Below are positions 34,487 through 45,437 of a stretch of DNA of 64,000 nt, in pieces; position 1 is the first letter of the stretch, and every line of letters begins with the position of its first letter. The position numbers and the translations under genes were made by a program. The notes beneath the pieces were generated by a model, which made no database searches, was not told the origin of the DNA, and saw only the letters and a program-made list of their open reading frames with translations. Location of the stretch: assembly GCA_963801715.1 (NCBI GenBank), contig CAWDGB010000001.1, positions 62,001 to 126,000 on the forward strand. Reading direction: 5' to 3'. This DNA comes from CAVVJA01 sp963801715. GTDB lineage: Bacteria > Actinomycetota > Actinomycetes > Mycobacteriales > Jatrophihabitantaceae.

Positions 34487-37400
34487 ATGACGATACTGAC
34501 GTGCTGGACCTGCTCCAGCCTGGAGACGCAGCCCGTGCTCCGTGTCGGCAGCACGGCCAAGGGCGGAGGCATCGATCTCACACTGATCGTTGGAGTGTGG
34601 ACCGCCCAGGATGACGTCCCGACGTTGGACTTTCGCGCGGAATGTTATGCGCAGGAACGCTGGCAGCCATTTACCGGCGACCCGACGATCGTCGAGCTGA
34701 CCGTGCCATTCATTGACCAGCGGGCCGACAGCAGCCCCACGGAGTACGGCTGGCAGGAAGCGCATCGCTACTGCAGCGACGTGCGAGCGGTGCTCGACAA
34801 TCGGCCGGGCAACCCGCGCTATGTGCCGGGCAACCGCTACTACGAGATCAGTCTTACCGGATTGCCGGCTGACGCCCTGCTGCGATTCGAGGCCACCGCG
34901 GCGCTCCGCGACCGTTCTCTCGTCGCTGCCGCGAGCGGCGCCTTGTGGCTCGTCGCGCCGGTGTTCGACGAAGGCGACCTGCGCGAATCCCGCACTAGTC
35001 GACCGGCCCCGAATTCATCAGCACCGGGCGCGGCCGGACCGGCTTCAGCCGAAGTACTCCTTCCGGATGACCAGTGGTGGGTGCTGTTCGTCAAGGAGAA
35101 CCACAACGGTTTCGCTCACATTCGACTCGACATGCTCCGTACCGACGATGTCGCCAACAACACGGCTATCGCACCGGTGCAGATCCGGCTCGATGACGGC
35201 GATCCCATCGATGTCCCTAACCTCGCACCGTTGCTCTGGTCGGACGATGCGCCGGACGAATACGTCTGGCCGATCATCGACCGGAGCACAGACTCGTTCG
35301 TGTTCTCGGTGAAACGCAGCGCCGCAGAGCCCCTGCAGACCGTCGAGATCATCACCGGGCGTGGCCCGTCCGCTGATTCCCATGTGGTGTCGCTAGACCC
35401 TTCACACGTTGATCAGACCTATGGGTTCCGGCCTACGGCGCTGATCCTGCTCCAATACTGCATCCAGGGGTTCAACGATCTGTTCACCTGGCCCATCGCC
35501 TCGTACCGCCCGCCTCGGAGTTACATCGAGGTCACCTTTGCGGACGAGGCGGCCGCATACTCCAGTCGCCCCGGAACGAGAGAGAACGCCATCCCCGACG
35601 GATACCGGTACGCGCTCGAAGCGCAGCGGGATTACCAGGTCAAGACCCAATGGGCGTTCAACGCAGGCGTGCTGATGCTCCTCCGATATGGGCTGCCGGC
35701 GGACCAGTTCGCGCTATTGGCCGACCAGGTTGCGAGCGGGTTGATCTCGCCGAGCAACGCCGGATTCGGCGCGCACCGTCCGCCCTACTATCAGCACGAC
35801 ACCAATCAGCGAGAACTGATCCTGGCCGAGCGGGTAATCGAATCGTCCTTCGGACGCAGCTCCGATCGCACCTACTACCCGGATCAGCGGATCTACCTCG
35901 CGACGTCCTCGGAGGTAGCTACCTACAGCACCCTGCTGGAACGTGACGAGCTGCGCTACATCGTCCTCGACCGATCGACCGTCGCCGGCAAGGTCGCCGG
36001 AACGGATGCCTGCCTGTTCGGAGACGGCCATCCGACCGGCGACGACGGCAACTACTTGTGGACGGAGGCCGCCACCGGTCTCACCGTCCTGCTCATCGAG
36101 GACCAACTGCGAAACGAAATGCTCAACGCCGGGCCAGACGAAATCCGCAAGGGCCAACTGGGCTACTGGTTGCGTCGACGGCTGATGCTCGCCGTACGGT
36201 TCCGGAAGCCCGGCCCAAGCAAGATCTACGTCTACGGCGACGACCTGGACCATGCCTGCGGGGATGGCTGGTTTGACGGCTCTCCGATCTTCTACACCCG
36301 CGGATATCTCGCCGCTTTGTGCTGGATAAGCACCCATCCGTGGGTGCGGGCCTGGACGGTTGACGAGAACGGCTTCGACCCGACGCTGTACCGGCAATCA
36401 GAGCCAATCACTGTCTCCAGCGCAATCTGCCCGAGTGTCGATCCACTCGGGGTGGAGTCGATCGACCGGCAGGGCAATCGGATTCACTTCGACACCTGGT
36501 ACGAGTGGTGGGCGAACACGGTGTCCACCTGGCTCGGATGTTCCCTGCGTGAACTGAACGACACCCTCGAAGATCAACTTGTTGCCTGGCCGGAAAAGTA
36601 TCGCAATGGCTGTTACGAGCTCGCGTGGATGTACTTCCTGGCCTGCACTCACGAGTCGATGTGGAGCCAACAGCCCTTGACCAACCCGAACGGCGATCCA
36701 CAGAGCTGGCCACCAGAGGATTTCGTCGTGTCGGAGAGCATCCAGCAGCGTCACGCGTGGGTATATCTCAACGCCTCGATCTGGGCGGAGTGGTCCGGCG
36801 GACAGCCGTCGGGCGGGATGGCACAGACCTACGTCATCGGTGGTACCGAGCCCAGCCGGTACACATTGAGCGGAGGCCCGCTGCTGCAGCTGGTGCAAGA
36901 GCAAGGCACCGCCGATCCGTACTGGCCCGGTGAGCACAGCCCGAGTCAACGAGGCACGTACTGGGACCACGACTGCCTGCCGACGATCGTGTTGTACAAC
37001 CGGTCGGCTTTGGTCGTGATCGACCGCAACGGCGGCCGGATCACCGAGGTGTTCTGCCGGGTCAACGGACGCCCTATCTCGGTGAGCGGAACGATCAAGT
37101 CGCATCAGTTTCTGACCCCAGGCCTCATCGACCAGATCCCGTGCGACGGCGTGCGGCTGCAGAACACGGTGTTCACGCCAAATCACTGCTATGTGGCATC
37201 GGATGTCGACCCAGGCTGCTTGGATGCCTGGTACGTACGTCGACCCGAGGCAGCCTGACGAACGGCTGTTGACGTGGTATCCAGACAACTTCAACGCCTA
37301 CGACTGCGATGTCGATACCAGTGACGACTCCCCCGTCGTGACCTGCCGGTACGGACCGGCGATGGGGAATCAGCCGACGCCGCCGATTACGCCGGCACAG

Positions 37401-37859
37401 TTCGACGAGGCATGTCAGCAGGATGGTGCCGCCCGGCGAGCGGGTCAGCCCGGGGTCGTCTGGCACAGCGGGAACGAGTTCCAGAAGACCATCAGGCTCG
37501 TTGGTGATCGAATCGAGATCCGGTATACGGATGTCGTGCCGGGGCATGTGGTCAGCAATGAATTCACGATCGATCTGGAACGGGCGGTGCTGGATGGCAT
37601 TGGGCAGCAGCGCACGATCGATCCGTCCGGCCAGCTCGCTACAGTGGAGAGCACGATGGGTGCGCAGGTCACGATCGAATTGCAGGACAACTGTGTTTTC
37701 GCGCCAGAGCAAGAGCCATTGGTCACGCCAAGCGGCAATGGCCAGCCCGGTGCGGCCCCTGAGACTTTTGACGCGCTGCGCCGGGTGCTTACTGACGATC
37801 TGCGGGTGACATGCGTCGCGGGCAACCAATTCGGGTACGACATCGTCCTACCCACCTGA
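34487..37859 (+). pseudogene. Very large GH57-like protein, split by one frameshift
   Basis: The first frame (ATG at 34487, GGGGAG site 6 nt upstream) stops at 37258 after ~923 aa. From about 37225 the neighbouring frame continues the protein sensibly (YVDPRQPDERLLTWYPDNFNAYDCD to QFGYDIVLPT at 37859). One extra base would separate them, giving ~1120 aa. Segments resemble the GH57 barrel: ELILAERVIESSFG then RTYYPDQRIY near residue 460, and YGDDLDHACGDGWFD near residue 585, which resembles the DxEhfG motif. The C-terminal FQKTIRLVGDRIEIRYTDV...NEFTIDL resembles the GH57/GH38 beta-sandwich. The expected nucleophile Glu in the PE motif is not seen. An alpha-glucan role is a guess. Confidence 0.45.
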
Positions 37860-37870
37860 AGAGGCTTGGG

Positions 37871-40703
37871 TCACCGTACCGGAACGCTCGCGACCGATCG
37901 ACGTTCCAGATCCTCGAGCCGCTCAACGACCAGCCGGGTATTGCAGTGATCGGGGCCGTACGCTCGCAGCAGAGCGTCGTACGCCCGTTGCTGGTGGGCT
38001 CGCGCCCCAGGGATGTCGCCGGCTTCGAGTTCGGCGAGCCCGAGGTTCGTCAAGGCCATGGCTACTCGCGGATCGTCGGGGCCAAACTGCCGGCTCATCA
38101 TTGCCGCCGACTCGGCGTGCTCGGCCCGGGCTCTTTCGAGGTCGCCCAGCAGCCGTAACGTCCACCCCAGCTTGTCGTGGACCTCGGCCACGATTGGATG
38201 GTCGACCTCGCCGTAGACATGTTGCAGCACCGCCAGCGCCCGTACCTGCAGGTCCCGGGAGTCGGCCGCCAAGCCTTGATCATGCAGCATCATGCCGAGC
38301 CCGCTCATCGCTTCGGCCGCAAGTGGGTGTTCCGGCCAGCCGGCGCGATCGAGAATCTCCAATGCGTCGCGAAATTGCGTGGCGCCTGTCGCGAACTCAT
38401 CGAGCGCCCAGTAGGTATAACCCAATCCGATCAGCGTTCGAACGATCTCGGCCGTATCCCCCAACTCCGCGCAGAACTGGCAGGCATCGGTGGTAGTACT
38501 CGACAGCGCGGTCCGGTTCGCCGGCGCAGTTGAGCAGATGTGCGAGCCGGGCCCATGTTCTCGCCGATCGCAGGTCGCCCGCATCGGCCGCTGGCCCCAT
38601 CATCGCGAGCGCCCGTTCCATTTCCTCCCGCGCAAGAACCAGTTTCCCCTCGGCGTCGAACAACTCGCCCCGTTCGGCGTACAGCTCACCAAGCAAGCGG
38701 TGATCCGCTGACGTCGCGTGCCCTACGGCGATCAGCGAATCGAGAACGGAATGGGCCGATGGGAGGGCGGAGCGCGCGCGCAGGTAGCGGAACGCGTCGA
38801 GAGCCAATGCGACAAGCCCAGCCGGCAGGGCGTTGAGGTCCGCACTGCACTTCAGCAAGGCGGTGATGTGCGGGGCAAGTACGGCCCAGGTGGTCCAGCC
38901 GTCCGGGTCAGTGGGCACTGGCGGCGCCACGCGTCGGAGCAGCGTGACGACGTCCGTCGCCCTTGCGACTCGCTGCTCGGCCGGAAGCTTCGCGCGCATT
39001 ACCGCTTGCACGAGCCGATGCACCCGAAGATTCCCCTCACCGCGATCGACGAGCGAGTAGCGCAGAAGCTCGGCCACGGCATCGGCGAATTCCATGTCAT
39101 GGTCGCCGTCCCCGCTGACGATCGCGGACAGCCAGCTGAGCGGGATGGCGTCCGGCGCCATAAACGCGGAAATCTCCAGGATCCGAGCGGCAATCGGCGA
39201 CCGGGCCCGAACGCGTTCGAACACGATCTGCCACGTCGCGCTGACCGTCTGGCGATGGTTAGCCGGCGCCCCACGCATGAGCAGCTGATCGCGACGAAGG
39301 TGGAACAGCCGGAGGTACTCGGCGAGACTCAGACCGGTCTGGTCGATATACGCACCCGCTTGCTCGAGGGCGAGTGGGAGGTTGCCCAACAGATCTGCCA
39401 GCGTGGCCGCGGCCCGTGGGTCGCGGCGCCCGGAGCGGGTGAGCAGGAAGCGGGCGGCGACCGGCAACCCGAACGGGTCCACCCGGATCGTCGGCCCGAG
39501 GGCCGCCCAGGCCGGACTCTGCGAGGTGATGAGCACCCAGACACTCGTCAGGGGAGGCAAAACCTCCCGCACAAGCTCGACGTCTTCGGCGTTGTCGAAG
39601 ACGAGCAGCCAATCCTCGCGCTCCTTCATCGCCGTCCAGAGGCCGGACAGCAGATCGGTCTCGTCCGAGCCGAGTTGGACATTCAGGCGTCGCGCCAGTG
39701 ACGTCAAAGCGCCGAACAGCGATGTCCGGCTCTCCGCCGTGACCCACGACACCGGACCGTCGTGCAGGTGCGCGACCTCGAGTGCCACGTCGGTCTTGCC
39801 GACGCCTCCCAAGCCGTGGATCGTCACGACTCCGTGGGTGGAAAGGAGGCCGCGGACGGTGCGCACCACCTCGTCGCGCCCAGTGAACAGCGGGTTGCGT
39901 GGCGGCAGGACCCGTACCAGTTGCCGAGCTGATGCTGGCTGCCAGTCCAGCGCGGCACTTTGATTGAGCACGGCGCGATGTAACTCGCGTAGCTCTGCCG
40001 ACGGCTCCAAGCCGAGCTCGACCTTGAGTTCCAGGCGAATTCGCTCGTATATCGCAAGCGCGTCGACCTGGCGTCCGCCTCGATAGAGCGCGAGCATGTA
40101 ACGCTTTGCCAGAGACTCACTCAACGGCCATTGGGCTAGGGCGCCCTCCAGCCGGATCGCGCCAGCCAGGTGCTTGCCCAACGCGAGGTAGGCATCAGCC
40201 AGAAGCTCCTCGGCGACGAGCCGGCGTTCGCCTAGCCGGGCGCTGAATTCCACGGCCCAACGGGCATCGCGCAAAGGACCGAATGCATCGGCAGATCGCC
40301 ACATGCCAAGCGCGGGCTCGAGCAGCTCGATGAGCTCCGCATTCCGTTGGTCATGCGACAGCGCCAGCGCATTGTCGACGGCCCGATCGAAACGGCAAGC
40401 ATCGATCGCCTCATCGTCGATCTCGAGCCGGTAGCCTCGGGCGCCTGACTGCAACCGGACGCCCGCGGCGCCAAGCAGTTTGCGCAATCGGGAGACGTAG
40501 GCCTGCAACGTGGTCGGCGCGGTAGGTGGCGGATCGTCGCCCCACACCGCGTCGATCAAGCGGTCGCTGGACACCGGGTATGGATGCGCCACCAGGAGGG
40601 TGGCGAGGACAACCTGCTGCCTCGGACCGCCGAGAATCACCGGTCGGCCGGCGATAGCGACCTCGAGGGCGCCAAGAAGCCGAAATTCCACCAGATGTGC
40701 CAT
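37871..40703 (-). pseudogene. SARP-type regulator with NB-ARC and TPR domains, split by a frameshift
   Basis: The ATG at 40703 begins an OmpR-type winged helix (FRLLGALEVAIAGRPVILGG, PPTAPTTLQAYVSRLRKLLG), a BTAD domain (~100-245), an NB-ARC ATPase with P-loop GLGGVGKT and Walker B WLLVFDNAEDV, then TPR helices. The frame ends at 38397, but TPR sequence resumes in the next frame near 38480 (QFCAELGDTAEIVRTLIGLGYTYWALDEF) to 37871. One extra C near 38479-38484 restores a ~940-aa AfsR/SARP activator. These proteins activate secondary-metabolite or cell-wall genes. Convergent with the GH57-like gene. Confidence 0.75.
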
Positions 40704-40884
40704 GCCACAACCCCAGGTGAGCCGATGGCTGCTGTGTTTGGTTGCCTCCACAGTCACGGAGCGTGACCGCAGGACGCAGAGTACCGCTGATCGGTATACG
40801 AACCGAACGGCTTGCGGCGTCTTGGCCAGTTGTTGCCGCGAGATCACTCGTCACGGGCATCGGTGATCATCCCGCCGGGCAGAA

Positions 40885-41769
40885 TCAGACTGGCGATGTC
40901 CGGTAGTTGTGCGGGGTACGGCCCGAATGATGTTTCGCCAAGTGCTCCATCCGCACGTACAGGATGACAATGCCGGCCCCCGTAGCGCAAAAACCCGCGG
41001 CGAACAGCCACGTCAGGATGTTCGACGGGTCGAACTCGTAACGCGCGCGGACGCCCGCGACGAGGATGAGCAGCACCATGATTCCTGCGACCTGTACGAG
41101 AATCCGGGCCGCGCTCCAGCGACGCTCACGCCACGCGCCTATACCGGCCAGTCCGAGCACAAAGATCGCGCCCAACATTCGAGCGGTCAGCCGGGTCAGC
41201 GGCCATGGCCAAACATCGATGGCCTCGTCAGGAAACAGGAATAGGAACGCGCTCGTGAGCACGGCCAGTCCCCCAGCCGCAACGATGACCGTGGCCGCGA
41301 GCGTAGGAATAACCAACTCGGCGCCGGAAGCCACGACGTATTCGCACTGGTTGTGGACGAACACTCCGAAGACGACGAACGGAGTTGTCAGGTAGAGCGC
41401 CACCCACAGCCAGAACGCTAGGTTGCCGTGAATGAAACGATCCCACTGCAGGATCGTCGCGATCCCCATCAGGGCCGCGAAGGTCGCAACCGGCGGGAAA
41501 CCCCCAGCGACGGTATGCCAACGGCGGGCTCGAGCAGCTCGGAAGAAGAAGTAGGCGCCACCCAGATACACCGAGCCGAGGACCATCGCGGACATCGTCG
41601 GCTTGATTGCCCACGCGAAAAGCCGTTTGGTGTCCGTCGGCCACGGGACGAGCACCGCAAACGCCAGCAGCAAGAATGGAATGATCGCGGCGGAGACCGC
41701 CCGGGTGGACGCCAGAACGCGATCTTCACCGGTCGGCGATCTCACCACAACCGCCGATGCTATCTCCAC
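40885..41769 (-). CDS. Polytopic membrane protein of unknown function
   Basis: A 294-aa protein with about eight hydrophobic helices, evenly distributed, and a short cytosolic N-terminus. Loops carry AARARRWHTVAGGFPPV and a WDRFIHGN segment between helices 3 and 4. No known transporter signature is visible. It is divergent from the CDP-alcohol phosphatidyltransferase gene, 114 bp away. Confidence 0.65.
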   Translation of the reverse strand: MEIASAVVVRSPTGEDRVLASTRAVSAAIIPFLLLAFAVLVPWPTDTKRLFAWAIKPTMSAMVLGSVYLGGAYFFFRAARARRWHTVAGGFPPVATFAALMGIATILQWDRFIHGNLAFWLWVALYLTTPFVVFGVFVHNQCEYVVASGAELVIPTLAATVIVAAGGLAVLTSAFLFLFPDEAIDVWPWPLTRLTARMLGAIFVLGLAGIGAWRERRWSAARILVQVAGIMVLLILVAGVRARYEFDPSNILTWLFAAGFCATGAGIVILYVRMEHLAKHHSGRTPHNYRTSPV

Positions 41770-41883
41770 ATCGTTACCCGATGTGAGCGAGGATCCGTCC
41801 GCTGCAACAGCTATTGAACTGACGATTGCATCCGCTCGCGAGCTGCCGCGTAAGCGGCCTGATCATATGGATAGGCTCGCGAC

Positions 41884-42516
41884 GTGGCCCGCCGGTCGTC
41901 AGCGCGCTTGGCCGAGGAGGAGGATCTCCGCGCGCGGTGGGCGGCTCGACATCCCGGATATGACGTCAGGGGTCGGATGCTCCTGTGGTGGCTGCGCGCG
42001 ATGTGGCGGCTCGCCCGGCCGCTCGCGACAGCCCGAGTGCCCCCCGACCTCGTCACCCTCACCGGCTTACTGCTTGCAATCGCCTCGGCCCGCGCGCGTC
42101 CCGGGCGGGCGACGCCGCTGCTCATCGGATCGGCGGTCGCCGACGGACTCGACGGTGCTCTGGCGATCGTGACCGACACCTCGACCGCGCACGGGACCAT
42201 GCTCGACCACGCGTGTGATCGAGTCGGTGATGTCGTGGCCGGCGTAGTACTTTGTCGGGCCGGGGCGCCACGCGTCTTGGTCATTCCGGCGATCGCGCTA
42301 TCACTGGCTCAAGAGACCTGGCTACGGCGCATTCCCGCAGTCACGCTCAACGAGCGACCGACTCGGATCGTGTGCGCTGCCGTGGGCGATGTCGGACGGC
42401 GGGTCGCCGGCCGGCGCTGGCCGGCGGTCGTCGCCGCGCTTGTGTGGGACGGGCTGGCAGCTATCGCAACCCTTCGGCTCGTCGGGAGAAGCTCCGATGG
42501 ACTGCGCGGCCGGTGA
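41884..42516 (+). CDS. CDP-alcohol phosphatidyltransferase family protein
   Basis: A 210-aa integral membrane enzyme with the family motif D87-xx-D90-G-xx-A ... G104-xxx-D108-xxx-D112, the two-metal site that transfers a phosphatidyl or similar group from CDP-alcohols. The usual Arg of the DGxxAR box is replaced by Ile95, which is atypical. The GTG at 41884 lies 6 nt after a TAGGCT hexamer, suggesting a leaderless transcript. The acceptor alcohol is unknown. Confidence 0.78.
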   Translation: MARRSSARLAEEEDLRARWAARHPGYDVRGRMLLWWLRAMWRLARPLATARVPPDLVTLTGLLLAIASARARPGRATPLLIGSAVADGLDGALAIVTDTSTAHGTMLDHACDRVGDVVAGVVLCRAGAPRVLVIPAIALSLAQETWLRRIPAVTLNERPTRIVCAAVGDVGRRVAGRRWPAVVAALVWDGLAAIATLRLVGRSSDGLRGR

Positions 42517-42532
42517 TCGTGACCGTGGCCGA

Positions 42533-43837
42533 CTACCCGGCGCCTTCCGGCGCCGCGTCCGTTCGGGCCCGGTGGGCCGAGGCTCGCAGCATTTCGATGA
42601 TCAGCAGCAGGATCAGGCAGATCACCGCGAGCACGATGACGGTGACCAGCGTCGGTGAGTCGAACAGCAGCAAGATCACACCCAACACGGCGATCACCAA
42701 GATCCGCAGCGCGGTGGCGTACCGGTCCACGAACGGTCCGACCGGCCCGGCGTTCAACCGCGAGCCCAGCTCCCGCGGGCCCCGCACGACGAAGGTACGG
42801 AACCGGGTCGCCACCTCACCCGGGCCGGAGACCCACACCCCGAACGCGACCAGCAACGCCAGCAACGCCAGCAGTCTGATACCCAACCGCAGATAGCGCA
42901 CCACCGTGTCGAAAATGTACTGCGCCGTATCCCGGGTCAGGTTGGGCGTCGTGACCTTGTCCAGGTAGATGCCGCGGCCGATCAGGATCCCGACACCGAC
43001 CAGCACCAGACCGATCACCACACCCAGCAGCGACGCGACCAGCGCCCGCCGCTTACGTCGGCTGAGTAGGACGCCCACGACGAGCAGCACCAAGCCAATC
43101 CATGGCAGCCAATTCGCCACCTTGTTCAGCAAATTCGTCAACGATTGGGCATGCTGCAACCCAGCGACGTTGCCCACCGTGATCGTCGACCCCACCACCG
43201 GCACCTTCGACGCCACCGACAGGCCGGCGTCGACCAGGCGGGCCTTCACCTGCACCACCACCGACGACAGATCCAACGTCACATCACCGTTACCGGCCAC
43301 CTGCACCGCGGCGCCCTTCGGTCGCTGCCCGGTCAGCAGATAGTTGATCTGGGTATGCGCCACCCGGTTCACCGTCTGCCACACCGTTTTAAACGCATCG
43401 CTTTGCACGAACTTGGTCGTGACCGTATTCACCAACGAATCCGCCGCACCCTGCAACGGAGGCACCAACACCTGCGCCGCCCGCGGCGGCAACACCGGAT
43501 CCAACACCGACTTCAGATCAATCCGACCCTGGAACTGCGCATCCACCGCGGCGATCACCGTATTCTGCACACCCGGATTACTCGCCAACGGCTCCACCGT
43601 CTGCACATACCGGTCGGTGTTCAGCAGCAGATTCCGGCCCCACACCACCACCGGCGTCAACACCAAACAAATCACGCTCAACACCAAGATGATGCTGACA
43701 CCCGCCGACCGCGCGATCCCACCCACCCGCGCACCAGCCGACCGAGCAGGCGCACCCTCAGCCACCCCCGCAACCCCAGCAGCCCCCCCACCAGCCGGTG
43801 GCTCCACAACCCCAGACGTCGACGTCTCATCGGTCAT
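42533..43837 (-). CDS. Large integral membrane protein, unknown function
   Basis: A 434-aa protein: a low-complexity Gly/Ala-rich cytosolic N-terminus, TM helix 1 (SIILVLSVICLVLTPVVVWG), a ~170-residue extracytoplasmic domain containing NTDRYVQTVEPLASNPGVQ and DVTLDLSSVVVQVKARL, then four to five TM helices clustered at the C-terminus. The architecture is common in actinobacteria without a known role. The ATG at 43837 is favoured over 43876, but no clear ribosome-binding site is seen. Convergent with the phosphatidyltransferase gene. Confidence 0.7.
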   Translation of the reverse strand: MTDETSTSGVVEPPAGGGAAGVAGVAEGAPARSAGARVGGIARSAGVSIILVLSVICLVLTPVVVWGRNLLLNTDRYVQTVEPLASNPGVQNTVIAAVDAQFQGRIDLKSVLDPVLPPRAAQVLVPPLQGAADSLVNTVTTKFVQSDAFKTVWQTVNRVAHTQINYLLTGQRPKGAAVQVAGNGDVTLDLSSVVVQVKARLVDAGLSVASKVPVVGSTITVGNVAGLQHAQSLTNLLNKVANWLPWIGLVLLVVGVLLSRRKRRALVASLLGVVIGLVLVGVGILIGRGIYLDKVTTPNLTRDTAQYIFDTVVRYLRLGIRLLALLALLVAFGVWVSGPGEVATRFRTFVVRGPRELGSRLNAGPVGPFVDRYATALRILVIAVLGVILLLFDSPTLVTVIVLAVICLILLLIIEMLRASAHRARTDAAPEGAG

Positions 43838-44070
43838 CGCGTCACGAACACAATCCCCACAACCCAAACACGCCAAACACTCCCATCGCCGAACGGCCGA
43901 TCCACGATCAAGTCAGGACCGCTAATCACTGCGCCAATTCCTCGCGGGCGTCCAGGCTCCCCCGTCCGACCCACGACAACCGTAGGGGGCGGCCCGAGCG
44001 GAGTCCATCACCGCTACGGATGAATTCAGCGGCAGCAGATAGGTCACGAACCCGAGCGCTGACGGCTGGC

Positions 44071-44589
44071 CTAGATCCCCGGCAGCGCCCGAGTCTTTTC
44101 ACCCAAAAGCTCCAGCTCCGTTCGGGGGCTCCAGTCGTAGATAACCGACGTTCGGAAGATGAGGTCCTGTACCGAACGGTTGGCCGAGCTAACAGCTACC
44201 CACAGCAAGCCAATGGGGAACACGCCGCAGAGAACAGCACGCAGGATCGCACTGGGTAATCGCATCGTCGCACCCTTGTAGTTGACAACCCGCACGCCCA
44301 ACAGCGCGCCACCGTACGTTCGCCCGGTACCGGCCCACGAGAATGCCAAGTATGCCGTCACCAGAACGAAATAGAGGACCGGCAAGGTCCAGCCGGTGTT
44401 GCGCGGCCAGTGGAACGAGCTAGGACGGATGATGAATGTGACGCCGGCGATTCCGCCGTAGATGACGCCGATAGCGACGATCACGATCAGAAAATCCACC
44501 GCACCTGCAGCTACCCGGGTGACTATTCCGGCGCGCTGACCCTGGAAATCGCGGGCCTGAACCGGGACCGTTGCGTAACGGTCCGTCAT
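44071..44589 (-). CDS. RDD family membrane protein
   Basis: A 172-aa protein with three to four TM helices and RDD-type positions: an acidic TM1 (VAAGAVDFLIVIVAIG), TGRTYGGALLGVRVVN between helices, and ANRSVQDLIFRTSVIYDW at the end. RDD proteins may transport compatible ions or solutes; substrates are mostly unknown. The ATG overlaps the stop of the upstream repeat-protein gene (ATGA), so the two are translationally coupled and probably work together. Confidence 0.8.
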   Translation of the reverse strand: MTDRYATVPVQARDFQGQRAGIVTRVAAGAVDFLIVIVAIGVIYGGIAGVTFIIRPSSFHWPRNTGWTLPVLYFVLVTAYLAFSWAGTGRTYGGALLGVRVVNYKGATMRLPSAILRAVLCGVFPIGLLWVAVSSANRSVQDLIFRTSVIYDWSPRTELELLGEKTRALPGI

Positions 44590-45392
44590 GGCTCGCTCCG
44601 ATCAACGGGCGCCGCTGTCTTCCGATCATGCCGACGACGGAGTACTCGATCCACGATCCGGTTGATTCGCTCGTCGGCCGCCCTCCCTTGCATGCGAACG
44701 CCGACCACCGTTTGCGACGCCATCCCCCCGCTCGACTCCCAGATGATTTCCGGCAGGTCGATCTCGTCGATCACCTCGTTGACGATGCCCCCCAAATCAA
44801 CGCGCGAGATGATCGCCGGGATGTCGACCGTTGACACGATGGCGTTGACGTCGACGCGGGCCATGATCTGATTGAGGTTCACCCTGGCCACGATTCCGTT
44901 GATGTCGACCAACTCCAGAATGTGGTTGATCGGCACGCGTTCGATGATCGTGTCGTAGTCGATTCGACCAACGATGGCGTTGGCGATGGCGTTGATGTCG
45001 ATCTCGTCGACGATTCGTATCACCTTCACCCGGTCGATGACGATCTGGGTGAGGTCGATCCGATCCAGGATGGCGTCGACAACGAAGGGGACGAGCTCAT
45101 CGAGCAGCGCCCAGGACTGACGCACCGCCTGCCGACGGACACGCTCACCCCGATCGGCCAGCTGATCAATACCACGCTGCGGCCAGTACCGCTCTGGCAG
45201 GACGGGCGGCTGAAGTACTAGCGACGCGAAAGGTTGCGCCAGCCGGTACGCGATCGTCGCCGAGCGGGCGACCACGCCGGTCGCCGCGAGCCCCACTGAT
45301 ATGGCCACATCGACGACCGGCGGGACCGCGCGAGAATCGCCGGATGAGGCTGACGGTCCCTGGCCGCCCGCCGCGCCCCCGAACTCCGTCAC
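44586..45392 (-). CDS. Tandem 9-residue-repeat protein coupled to RDD gene
   Basis: A 268-aa protein. After a helix near residues 30-75, the region ~100-225 is built of repeats of the pattern x-R-V-D-[IL]-x-x-I-V every nine residues (ELVDINGIV, ARVNLNQIM, ARVDVNAIV, STVDIPAII, SRVDLGGIV), with occasional insertions. Strict hydrophobic spacing suggests a solenoid or a membrane-surface amphipathic array. The GTG at 45392 has a GGAGG site 8 nt upstream. It overlaps the RDD gene by 4 bp. The biological role is unknown; pairing with RDD proteins recurs in actinobacteria as far as I recall. Confidence 0.7.
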   Translation of the reverse strand: MTEFGGAAGGQGPSASSGDSRAVPPVVDVAISVGLAATGVVARSATIAYRLAQPFASLVLQPPVLPERYWPQRGIDQLADRGERVRRQAVRQSWALLDELVPFVVDAILDRIDLTQIVIDRVKVIRIVDEIDINAIANAIVGRIDYDTIIERVPINHILELVDINGIVARVNLNQIMARVDVNAIVSTVDIPAIISRVDLGGIVNEVIDEIDLPEIIWESSGGMASQTVVGVRMQGRAADERINRIVDRVLRRRHDRKTAAPVDRSEP

Positions 45393-45437
45393 GCGACTCA
45401 CCTCCGGTGAACGCGGCGCGACGGGTCAGCACCGCTT

